Source: Sisyra terminalis (lineage: Eukaryota; Arthropoda; Insecta; Neuroptera; Sisyridae). From it: DNA of 64,000 bases. The number at the start of each line of letters is the position of its first letter. The first letter of the stretch is position 1. Location: assembly GCA_958496175.1 (NCBI GenBank), contig OY292279.1:1612001-1676000 (forward strand), in the 5' to 3' direction. The notes under the pieces were generated by a model that was not told the DNA's origin, ran no database searches, and saw nothing but the letters and a program-made list of their open reading frames with translations. This document shows positions 27,265 through 37,182 of this stretch, piece by piece. The translations under genes and the position numbers were made by a program.

Positions 27265-27734
27265 ATGTAATCCTCATGCCAAATGAATCAACGTACATTA
27301 TTCGAAATCAACCGAGTTTCGCGATAATATGCAATGAATGCCAAATTCAATGTTAAAGTCTATACCAATTCATACCAATTATTCATATTCACGGACCAAA
27401 AACATTTAGAACTATTTTAAGAATCGACGATAAGACGAGCAATTTTTAATGATTGGATACTGACAACAAATTTACTAGGACTTTGAATTTTTTAAATGAA
27501 TTTTTTCCGAAGCTTTTTTTTTATATATTAATCTCTTAAAAGACGTATGTAGAATGTATGAAAGTATTAATTCATTGGCTCATGTGTAAAAAAATAGTAT
27601 CATATTCAATGTAAATGTTTAAGCGACAAGATAAATAACGGTATGCCGAAATTTGTTCATATTTAATTATTATTATATTCATTGTGATTCGTTATATTTA
27701 TTATTATAATTATATTAATAATACTTATATTCTA

Positions 27735-27740
27735 AATAAA
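27735..27740 (+). promoter_or_regulatory. Polyadenylation signal of ANKIB1
   Basis: AATAAA about 470 bp after the ANKIB1 stop codon, in an AT-rich 3' region with no earlier canonical hexamer noticed. It is a candidate 3' end only; the cleavage site cannot be seen. Confidence 0.5.
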
Positions 27741-27877
27741 TGTATTACTAATAATAACTTTGTATCAATCAAAACATATTTTGATAAACCCATTTGAATG
27801 TTATTAAAATAGTATAGTAGTGGAAGTGAAATTTATAAGTGAAGTCACCAAAAAGTACTTAGAAACCAATTTTTTTA

Positions 27878-28108
27878 TTAATTTATAATTAATGAATAGT
27901 AATATATGTCCTATAACTGAATTTCTTTATTACTAAGCATTTCAACAGTTCTTGGAAATCATCAGGTATTTATTATTTTGTGGTTTACAACTGACAAAAT
28001 AATCATTACCTGATGATGATAACCAAGAACTGTTGAAATGCGTAGTAATAAAGAAATTAAGTCATAGGACATATATTATTATTCATTAGTTTATAATTGT
28101 GACTCGGA
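27878..28108. repeat. Palindromic MITE, about 230 bp, downstream of ANKIB1
   Basis: The left arm, TAATTTATAATTAATGAATA through CAACAGTTCTTGG, is mirrored by CCAAGAACTGTTGAAATGC through TAATAAAGAAATTAAG and CATAGGACATATATTATT. The arms are about 100 bp with a small spacer (about 27970-27995). The element is non-coding. It starts within about 150 bp of the ANKIB1 poly(A) signal, so a readthrough transcript would form a strong hairpin. Confidence 0.7.
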
Positions 28109-28154
28109 AATAAATAAAATATTTAGGAATGTTAAAATCAATTTATCAATATGG

Positions 28155-28405
28155 TCCTACCCCCATAAACATAAATTTGAACAGAAGTTGAAACAAAAAT
28201 ATTTGTGACGTATTGCCTAGATACGTATTTCGATTGTCAAGCAATCTTCCTCAGTGGTCATCAAGTAATTTGGATCGCTCCATAACTGCTTTGTGATGAT
28301 TCACAATCATCATCATGATGAATCATGATGTGATCCAAACTACTTGATGACCACTGAAGAAGATTACTTGACAATCAAAATACGTATCTGGGCAATACTA
28401 ATTGT
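28155..28405. repeat. Truncated copy of the 4-kb/42.6-kb foldback MITE
   Basis: It shares ATAAACATAAATTTGAACAG, TACGTATTTCGATTG and the inverted centre AACTACTTGATGACCACTGA with the elements at 2750-4675 and 42590-42985. Only the inner portion of the right arm is present (it stops near GGGCAATACTA), so one end is deleted. Confidence 0.65.
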
Positions 28406-28424
28406 CTTACTCATAATATTCTAT

Positions 28425-29253
28425 CCCATAAAACAATATTTTTTTCATTATAACATTTGAAACGTGTTAGATACAAATAAAATAGCTATTATCAAAATGA
28501 AAGCTGAAGATATTTCCTACTAAAAAGGTTTTTTGGAAATTTCTTGTATGTGCTATAGTTAACGTGAAAATTACAGTTGAAAACATATATTTAAATTTAC
28601 CTTTGTGAAAATTCTGTTACGTTATTGTTGATGTTTCTGAAAATTATTGGTATTTTAGAAAAAATTAGGAACCAAATGATTTATTTAATTGTGAGCTATA
28701 TTTTTTAACAAGGAAGATTCCAAGTCTCAAGATTATAATACCGTTAAGGATCAGTTTAAGATTATGAATGATAAAAATTAAAGTAAATGAAATAAAAAGA
28801 CTCGAAAAAAAATATTAGAAGATTCAAAATAAAAAGCTTGTAAGTAAAAATATAAAGCTTTTCCATAATTATCCATTATCCTTTGTGGTTCGCCCTAAAG
28901 ATTTAACAGCCTGTGACGAGAAATTATTTTTAAATTTTTAAACTAATAGTACGAACCAAAACCATCATAGTGTGAAAATGATTGAACTTGAAGGTTGAAG
29001 TAATATGTCGCTAGATGTCAGTACAATGATTGTGATGAACTGTATGATTGAACTTGAAGGTTGAAGTAATATGTCGCTAGATGTCCGTACAATGATTGTG
29101 AAGTTGAATATGACATAATGATAATATAGGGTACATTGGTTGAAGACATGGCTAATGACATTAATTTAAAAATACGTCAAACAACTAAGAAAGTTTTCAA
29201 AAGTTTTTAAAAGTTTCTGGAAAACCAATATTGATCATTGATTCAAACACAGA
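28425..29253. other. Region upstream of GEN with a 66-bp tandem duplication
   Basis: The segment starting GATTGAACTTGAAGGTTGAA at 28980 is repeated at 29046, a period of 66 bp; the two units cover about 28978-29101 and differ at only a few bases. The duplication ends about 150 bp before the GEN start codon, so it lies in the probable promoter or 5' UTR. The part at 28440-28560 is a dispersed repeat shared with ANKIB1 intron 9. Confidence 0.65.
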
Positions 29254-31288
29254 ATGGGCATTAAAGGTTTATGGACTTTTTTAACTCCGTTTTGTGAACG
29301 AAAATCGTTGTATGAGTTGCAAGGAAAAACTTTGGCTATTGATTTATCGGGATGGGTATGTGAAGCCATATCGGTGGTTGATCAATTTATTCAACCCCAT
29401 TTCTATTTACGGTAGGTGTACTTTCAAACAAGATTAGAATATTATGTTTATGATTTATTTATTATTATTTTTTTAGCAATTTATTTTTTCGAACAGTTAT
29501 TTTACTGCAGATGGACGTCAAACCTGTGTTTGTATTGGAGGGCAAAGCACCCATCATAAAGCATGACACAATTGCACAAAGAAATGTATTGCAGTTTAAA
29601 AATCGAGCATGCAATACTAACGGGAAAGTAAAGAAAGGGAGTGATAGAACTAGATTCAATCATGTATTGAAATGTGTAAGTGAGTAACAATATTTATATT
29701 TTAGATTTAAGTTTTTTTTTTTGCTTTCAGTGTGAAGAATTTTTGAACTATATGGGATTGATTTGTATTAAAAGCTGGGGAGAAGCTGAGGCAATGTGTG
29801 CTTATTTGAATAGCCATAATGTAATTACGAATAGGTAATGTATTTTAAATTAGATTTTGGAGTTTTATTTATGTTTTTAGTTAGTAGATGGATGTGTGAG
29901 CCAAGATTCAGATTGTTTTGCCTATGGTGCTCAAATTGTTTATAGAAACTTTTCCATATCCCATCAGGGATCTGTAGCAGCTTCTGGAGGAGCAGTAGAT
30001 GTATATGACCTCTCCAAAATACCGCAATCCTTAGGTTTGTAGTCAATTAAAAACAAGTAATACCAGCAATAGTAATTATATTGTTTAGATTTTGGTCGAA
30101 ACAAAATGATTGTTTTGGCTTTATTGTGTGGTTGTGATTACAACGAAGACGGAATTCCTGGAGTAGGAAAAGAAAGCGTCATTAAGTTGCTAAATAAGTT
30201 TAAAAATGAGGATATTTTAAATCAAGTCACTAATTGGCGGAATGATACCTCGAAATTTGAAGAGTTGGAAAAAAAAGTTAACGACAAAAAACTATGTTCG
30301 TCTTGCGGGCATTTGGGTCGAGTCCAAGAGCACAATCGAAAAGGTTGTTCATTATGTTACCCAAACACTTGTAGCTCCAGCACTTACAAAGAAGAACGGA
30401 TTGCTATGAAAAATGAGATACAAATTAGGATGAAGGCCTTACAAGACAAAGAATTCCCTAATCGTAGCATTATCGATGAATTTTTGAATCAAAATCATCA
30501 TATTCCTGATTTGGACTTGTCGTGGAAAATGCCAAATTTAATTCAACTAGTGGTAAAAACTTTTAATTTTGTTGGTCAAAACATTGGGAGTGAATAGTTT
30601 ATTTCTTTTCCAGAGATTTGCCTACAAGAAATTGGATTGGAAAGAAGTATATGCAATGGAAAAATTTCTACCACTCTTAACACGTTGGCAATTAAAAAAC
30701 TACAAATCCATATCATCGGAAACCAAAGGCCTATTGACACCAATTCACATTGTTAAAAAACGAACATTGAAAAGTATACCATCGTACGAAATTTTATGGA
30801 GTGACAAAGACCATTATTACGATGGTTTAATTCCTCAAGTTCAGATCGACGAATTAGCAAAAATGTCATCCGAAGAAGAAGTTAATCAGCAACTTTGGAC
30901 AACCATCGAACCACAATGTTTGGTAGATCTTGCTTATTCCGATTTGGCCCACGAATTCAATCAATCCAAAGAAAAAGCCAAATCTAAATCGTCAAAGCGT
31001 ACTAAGAATAAAGAGAACGATATAAACGCCATGTTCCAACGATTAAGTATAGCAGAAGATCGATCACCACAAAAGAAGATACCAAAAAAAAATCAAATGA
31101 CGTTGGAAAAGTTTGTTTTGTTGAAGAAAACGGAAAACCAAGAAAAAATCCATTTGCCTAGTGCGTCGTATGAAAAATATTTGGATTTAAATGAAACAAA
31201 CGTTTCGTTATTTCAAGATGATTGCGATTTAAACATTTCAGATATTATTGAACGAGTGACAACTCAAAAAAGCACAATTGATTTATAA
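29254..31288 (+). CDS. Gen: GEN1-type Holliday-junction resolvase (XPG/FEN1 family), 6 exons, 579 aa
   Basis: Exons: 29254-29411, 29477-29675, 29731-29820, 29881-30034, 30089-30552, 30614-31288; all GT/AG, total 579 codons plus stop. The start MGIKGLW is the invariant XPG N-terminus, where the processed amino end acts in catalysis. Acidic metal-binding residues are visible: Asp30 (AIDLSGW), Glu74 (VFVLEG), Glu137 and Glu139 (GEAEAMCAYL), Asp158 and Asp160 (SQDSD), Asp217 (GCDY). The helix-hairpin-helix GIPGVGKES is at 222-230. A CxxC pair (CSSCGHLG) and a later CSLC in exon 5 suggest a small zinc cluster. The family cuts Holliday junctions and 5' flaps symmetrically. The protein is shorter than Drosophila Gen (about 726 aa) or human GEN1 (about 908 aa), with only a short basic tail (KSKSSKRTKNK) after the chromodomain-like region. 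Confidence 0.93.
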
Positions 31289-31375
31289 CTTTTTTATATT
31301 CTCACCATATTGATTTTTAACTGATGTCATAATGACATATTTTAATCGACTGAATATTTATTGATTGTTTTTTCA

Positions 31376-31381
31376 AATAAA
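31376..31381 (+). promoter_or_regulatory. Polyadenylation signal of GEN
   Basis: AATAAA about 90 bp past the GEN stop codon, followed by a T-rich stretch. It is placed just before the Helitron at about 31478. Confidence 0.55.
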
Positions 31382-31477
31382 AACTTTTTTCTATCAAATA
31401 ACATAAATACATAATTTCGATACATTCGATGTACAATATTAACCTTTTTTGGCAACGATTTTCCCACCAAAATATCT

Positions 31478-33004
31478 TCTATTATTATAATAAGGAAATA
31501 TTTGTTTGTTTGTTTGCTTTGAATAGGCTCCGAAACTACTTGACCGATTTAAAAAATTCTTTTACTATTAGGAAGCTACACTATTTCCGGTCAACATAGG
31601 CTATATTAAATTTTCCAAAAAGTTAGGGATCCATACTAAAACTCCAATAATGTGTGAAAAAATTACCAAAAAACTTTCTTACATCGCGTGCGCTGGTGAT
31701 TTAACAAAAGAACGGAACAACCGAATTTAATGAAACTTTATACTATGATACAACACAATTACCCACACACGTTAGGTTATTTATCATTCCTTAAAAACAA
31801 TAAGGGAATGTATCCCCTACGTAAAAACTGAGGGATGAAAATAAAAATGTACTTTAGATAGGCGACTTATATATCATTGAAAAGGTATTTAAAAGTTAAA
31901 AAATGATCTGTATTAATATTTTTAGTTGAACTATTAAAAAGCACAGTAATTTAATTTAAAGTACAAAAAATTGCCTTTTTGAATATAAATGTTTTTATAG
32001 ATAATAATCTGACAGTAAACTTTTTTTTACAAAGTTGTAAATAAATCCTTAGGGTTGCTCAGTAAGGAAATTTTAACGAAAAAAATGTAATAATAATAAT
32101 AGTAATAAAGCTTAAAGTAAATACGTTTTTAAAACCGTGCATTTATAAAATGGTGTATTTATATACTTTTCTGCCTGATGAAATTTTAATATTCGGTGTA
32201 TTCCTTATAGGAAGTAGGCATCTGATAAGATTTTTTTTTGAAAATTCCTACCCTAACGGACAAGGGTGGATTCAGGATTTTATTCTTGGGGGGGACAATA
32301 ATTTTTATTTGCAAGTGCGTGAAAGGGATCACGAAAAAAATTCGCAATTCCAGCCAGAAATCATCATAATGATAAATAATAAATAATCATATCATCATAA
32401 TGATAAAAGAACTTTAAAATCCTCTTCCAGAGCAAAAGGCATACGCCAAATCGTGTATGGTGAACTCTGGACTATCCAAATGGTTTAATTATATAGTTGA
32501 AATTCAGATATTTCGATAATAAGTTTATAGATACATAATGGTTGTATATGATTATGGAAGAACTGGGTTTCGTGCAATTGTACAAATTTCAATTTCGCAG
32601 TTGTGTTGTACAGTGCAATAGTGTAATAGTTTTTGGAAAAAAGTTCATTCGGAAATCGAAAAAGGGAGATGGGGTTATTTTGACGCGAGTATTTCGATAA
32701 CTTTCGACTTTTTTTAGTCATAATTAAGACCGAATTTATTTAACTTGGCGATATTTTTTATTTATGTATAGATGCTGAATAATTTACGGAGTATTTGGTT
32801 CACGGTGGGTATACCTACCGTAGATTCAATGAAAATTAATTGATTATTGCATAGACCGCATAGAACTATTTTATTCTTTGCAACAGTTTATTACATGTAT
32901 CTTCTTCAAGAGAGTGAAGTGTTTTTAAGTATGATTATATTTTTTGTAAAAGAAATAAGAAAAATAAAATACGTTACGCACACGAAGTCGCAGGGATCAG
33001 CTAG
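31478..33004 (+). mobile_element. Non-autonomous Helitron, copy 2 (about 1.5 kb)
   Basis: The 5' end TCTATTATTATAATAAGG and 3' end GAAGTCGCAGGGATCAGCTAG match copy 1 at 2919-3854, and a T follows at 33005. The first about 210 bp and last about 300 bp are shared, including the small inverted GGGTATACCTACCG motif. The middle about 1 kb is different and includes a G-rich tract near 32286-32292. No Rep/helicase is encoded. The 5' boundary is ambiguous by 3 bp: starting at 31475 would place an A before TC. It lies between the convergent GEN and HES genes. Confidence 0.78.
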
Positions 33005-33547
33005 TTTAAAATGAGAATATTTTCATGCCATTTATCTGTCATTGTTCCCAATTTGAATTTCTATAATACAAACACTAGCGCTATCTGTAAGACAATCTCT
33101 ACACATCTAGCAAATATTTTGATCATCCTATTACAACAACTTAAGTAATTACTAAACGAAATAAAAACGTTTAATTTTTAAATAAAATTATGATTCAAAA
33201 AGGTAATAATTTGTCATTTGTTGAATTTTAAAATCATTTTGTTCGATTTTAGTTTGACACGAACTTAACTTGTTTATAACGCCATCTATGCCAATATAGC
33301 CTCAAGCTTATAGTTCACTTATTTTTGATAAATATGTAGAGGGCATTATTACCGTTAGTACCTCATCAACATTTTGCACTAATTTTGAAAATAATAACCC
33401 TACAAATTAAAATCTGTTGAAAACATAATATTAGAGTAAGTATTTTTTTTATTTGATTTTTTTTTTAATATTAACATGAGTTTTAATAACAAAAAATAGT
33501 GAATCACAATATAAAACAACAAATTATTTTCTATGTGTAGAAAAAAA
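33005..33547. other. 3' flank of the HES gene with a dispersed repeat
   Basis: About 33280-33325 (ACGCCATCTATG, then ATAGCCTCAAGCTTATAGTTC and ACTTATTTTT) is similar to about 55570-55620 beside the satellite array, so it is a small dispersed repeat. A minus-strand AATAAA at 33448-33453 is a candidate poly(A) signal for the HES gene. Confidence 0.45.
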
Positions 33548-35613
33548 TTACCACGGCCGCCACATATTATCATGGATTTCATTGTTTTTGCTAAAATCTA
33601 GCGGTCGTTCACATTCCATTCGATTCGTACGCATTTGACCTTCTATGCACTTTTCAGAATCACTGGATTGGGAATTGCAACTTTTCACTGTTGCAAGTGG
33701 TGGCTCACAATTTGAGATTGCCTGTGTCGAATTTATCGTTTGTGCATCGGATGAATTTGCCGGCCGTTTCGTTTCCTGCTCCAGCAAAGTGGCGTTCTTT
33801 TGCAAACTGTTACTAAAGTTAGTTGCCATTTGCAAACAATGCGGTGGTAAAATGAAAACCAAATTGCCGTCAGGCATTTGAAACAGTGTGTTTTTTAAGT
33901 CCATTAGCATTTCGTTGGGAACTCCGGTGGTTGATGCCGAAAGCAAATTGACCGGGGTTCGATTTGAAGCGGTATTGTTGTTGATTTCGTCACGGGTTCG
34001 ATCAGCACCAATTCCATTGATCATGTGATCGATTAGATTCACGGTGTGTGGATTCGGAGCACATGGATTTATCGGAGAACTGTTTGAAACTTTATTTGAA
34101 TAAGCACTGTTGTCGAGTGGTTCGGTTTTGAACGAGGGAGTTCCCGCAGGAGCGGTATCCATCGGCACTGGATATAGTCCCGAATGATTCGGTGAAATTG
34201 CTCGATTTTCCCGATTCGATGACGAAATATCAATATCGATTTCTCGCACACAAGCGTCTAAATGCCCAATCAAACGTTTCCTCGTATTTTGGTCAAGCAG
34301 CGTCATCGTCTGAGCGTCTGGAGTCTCCAGATATCGTTGAATTTCCCGCACACAGTCCGTGTATCCCGCCTTATATTTATTTAAATCTAAAAACAAGTAC
34401 CCAATTTACCGACGTGCAAAAAGTAAAAAGCTTTACGGCCAATGAAAGATTTACTTGGATTGTCCAAACTGCGATGTCGTTGAAAATGGCGCACTGTTAA
34501 CTCAAGAATGTCGGCCTTTTCCAGCTTTGTGTGTTTCGTGTTGTCCATTTTGGCCGAATCCAAAATTAACGTTTTCAACGTTGCCAAACTTTGATTGATA
34601 CGTGCACGACGTCTTTTCTCCATAAGTGGCTTATTAGCCCGACGAACCTTTAACGAAAAAAACAAACATAGAAAATAAATCAAGAGGAATTTTCCCAAAA
34701 AAACACATCTCAGAAGAATTCTGGCTGTGTATACGAATGCTTAGATCAAAAGAAAACCTCAAAATTGAACAGATCAAGCAAAATAGAGGCCAAAGAAAAC
34801 CAAATAACAATCTAGCACCAAGTAGAAAAAAAATCCGAAACAGATGTGTTTTTATTGAATTTACATTTTTTCTGTTTATAACTAAATAACGTAAGAAGAG
34901 AAGGCATGGGGAAGGAAAAGTTTATTCAATTTTGCTTTATGTAATTGATCAACAACAGTTGATCAACAGTTTCTTAGGTTTAATGCAATTTTCTAACAGC
35001 TCAACCCATTAAGCTCCAATTTTTTTTGGAAATATTTATCTTGGGGCTATATGTACGTGGAGGATGGCGGATTTTCAATGTTTTCACTTTTATGAAACTC
35101 TTTACGATTTGCTGTAGAAAGATCTCTAAAGCGAGATTGACTTAATTCTTTATAGCCTAAAACATGGGTCGGCAACCTGCGGCCTGCGGGCCGCATGCGG
35201 CCCGCGAGACATCTTAGTGCGGCCCGCAAGATTCTCGCCGCAACACACATGACGGATACATAGCGTTATATTTTTAAAACTAAAATATTTGTACATAAAT
35301 ATTGTAGGTATATCTACTGCAAGTGCGGCCCGCACTGATCCCCATGAAAAATATTTGGCCCTTTTACAACAAAATGTTGCCGACCCATGGCCGAAAACAT
35401 TGAAACTCCTCCACCTTATGCAACTTTAGTTTTATATCTACTCAATAGTTAAATAACTACGCACGAAAATCTTACCTCTGGCTTCGTATTTTCCGCGAAT
35501 TGTTGTATATTGTTGGAAACTTTTGCACTCAATCCGTTTGAACAATTGGCCGAGAGTTTTAAATTTTTCAATTTATTATTATTGGAACCATTAACGTTAA
35601 CTTTAGCGGTCAT
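33548..35613 (-). CDS. HES/Hairy-family bHLH-Orange transcriptional repressor, 3 exons, 389 aa
   Basis: Exons on the minus strand: 35613-35476, 34647-34455, 34386-33548; GT/AG borders, 389 codons plus stop. The bHLH is at about 47-105: [20 protein letters not shown] carries the family's basic-region proline (Pro53), and [19 protein letters not shown] is helix 2. The Orange domain follows at about 114-160 ([17 protein letters not shown], then [15 protein letters not shown]). The middle is Asn/Ser/Pro-rich. The last four residues are WRPW, the Groucho-recruiting tetrapeptide. Proteins of this family bind N-box or class C E-box sites and are usually Notch targets or pair-rule/neural regulators. 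The bHLH with the proline and the ending identify the family; which paralogue group (hairy, deadpan, HES-like) cannot be settled by eye. RHFQRHR in helix 2 differs from hairy and deadpan as commonly written. Confidence 0.92.
35163..35389. mobile_element. hAT-type MITE (227 bp) in intron 1 of the HES gene
   Basis: The termini are inverted: CATGGGTCGGCAAC at the left and GTTGCCGACCCATG at the right. They are flanked by an 8-bp target duplication with one mismatch, GCCTAAAA (35155-35162) and GCCGAAAA (35390-35397). The element is unusually GC-rich near both ends (CGGCCCGC repeats) and has no coding capacity. The 8-bp duplication and the GGGTCGGCAAC-type end are typical of hAT MITEs. Confidence 0.88.
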
Positions 35614-35877
35614 GATTTTCAAAACCCTTACAGTGTCATTTTTTTGGGGTTTTTACTTTAAAATTTTCAAGTAAAAAAAAGAAGGTAAATTGAATTTGGT
35701 TCTTTTTTGTAGAAATGCTTAATATTGCGAACAAACACGCGACGCGGTTACACGCGCAACTTGTGTATTGTTGGCGAGCTTTAAAAGTTGAACGCAAGCT
35801 TGACGACAGAGAACTGCTGAGTGCTTTTGACGCTCAAACTGTGTGTGGTCGAACCGACGTTGGGCGTCGAGCTTTCA

Positions 35878-35916
<39 letters not shown>

Positions 35917-36062
35917 TGAGTGTGAGGCGAGCTTTCAAGCACCTTATGTGATTGTAGCGCGCGCGCTTTGGTCAGTGGTTAACGCCACAGTGTGTGTGCT
36001 TTGACGCATGAACTAATCACTTGAAACCAAATGTATAAGGTGTCGGTGGCACATTACTTGTG

Positions 36063-36094
<32 letters not shown>

Positions 36095-36580
36095 CACACA
36101 AAAGCTCTATGCTATATCCATATACATGGATATATATTATAAATGTACATATATAATGACCAGCTAAAGAGGATGAGAGGCAGAAACTTGAGCTTTAAAG
36201 TGTAGAGTGACAAACGAAAATTCGAGCTTTCACAAATTGGGCATTCGATTGTTGGGCAATGATATTCATCCAAATCGAAGAAAAAAATATCGAAAAATCA
36301 AAATTTCTAGTTGCATTTACTTAAACTGGCTATACATTAACTTTTCAATTGCATACTTTTATATTTAAACGTAAATATTAAGCAATGATTTTTAAACACT
36401 TTTTCATTAGAGCTTGCCAACATTTTTCTTGGAGGAAAAATACAGAACGAAACAATAAGAAAAGAAATATCATAGTAGAGGAATAAAGTTGTGAATGTTT
36501 ATTCCAAGCTATCCCAAAGATTGTTTAAACTCCAATTTAAAGAATAAAAATTGATTTTTTAATTTGATTTTGTTTGATAA
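35614..36580. promoter_or_regulatory. Upstream region of the HES gene with microsatellites
   Basis: It contains (TG)n at 35879-35900 directly followed by (AG)n at 35901-35916, and (CA)n at 36066-36094. The stretch 35730-36000 is relatively rich in CpG (ACACGCGACGCGG, GCGCGCGC), as expected near a promoter. No TATA box or initiator can be assigned. Confidence 0.4.
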
Positions 36581-36779
36581 AAGATCTTCAGTTTTAGCGG
36601 AATTTAAAGAATGAATATAAAAAGTATTTCCTGAGAAAATTTATTTTTTTAAAAATCAGTTGTACATTTAGGATCCGTTACAAAAATATGAAGTTTTTCC
36701 TCAAATCTTTTATCTTTCAATTTTACCAAATTAGAAACTAAAGAATACATTTTCTCATTTAATGTTTTTTAACTTTTAG

Positions 36780-37030
36780 ATATGTACACTTTCCCACGTG
36801 AAAATCTAGCAGAAGAAATATCGAGAATGTCTCACAAAGTCTTTGGTGACCAAGCTTTATCAAAATCAAGAATAAGTGTAGGAGGTGAACTACATCTAAG
36901 ACAACAAAAAAAGGTATTTGGATGCTTATTGTTCGATTTAAACTTTTTATTTTGTAATTTTACAGTTAAACTTATGCATCTGAAGTTACAAAATCCGATG
37001 TGCAACTCTCAAGAAAGTATCATCCGATAA
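36780..37030 (+). pseudogene. Two-exon open module of unknown identity, copy A
   Basis: Exon-like block 1 (36780-36884) follows an acceptor (TTTTTAACTTTTAG) and ends at a donor (GGAG/GTGAAC). Block 2 (36966-37030) follows TGTAATTTTACAG and ends in TAA. Joined in phase, they read MYTFPRENLAEEISRMSHKV, continuing to a C-terminal segment ending NSQESIIR, about 56 codons. The same structure, frame and stop are kept in copy B. The family is not recognised; there is a faint likeness to the PTREL...GG region of DEAD-box helicases, too weak to name. It could be the last exons of a small gene, a gene fragment carried by the duplication, or chance. Confidence 0.3.
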
Positions 37031-37182
37031 GTGTTGAGATATCAAAATCTTGGAAGTTAGTGGCTGGTGGATGAATTTGTTTGTCCTCTTGCTAGTAAAG
37101 TAGTGGCTATCTACTACCAAAAACCATCAAATACTGAGGAAAAGACTTAAAAAAAAAACACATAAAGGGTCTAGCAGGATCC

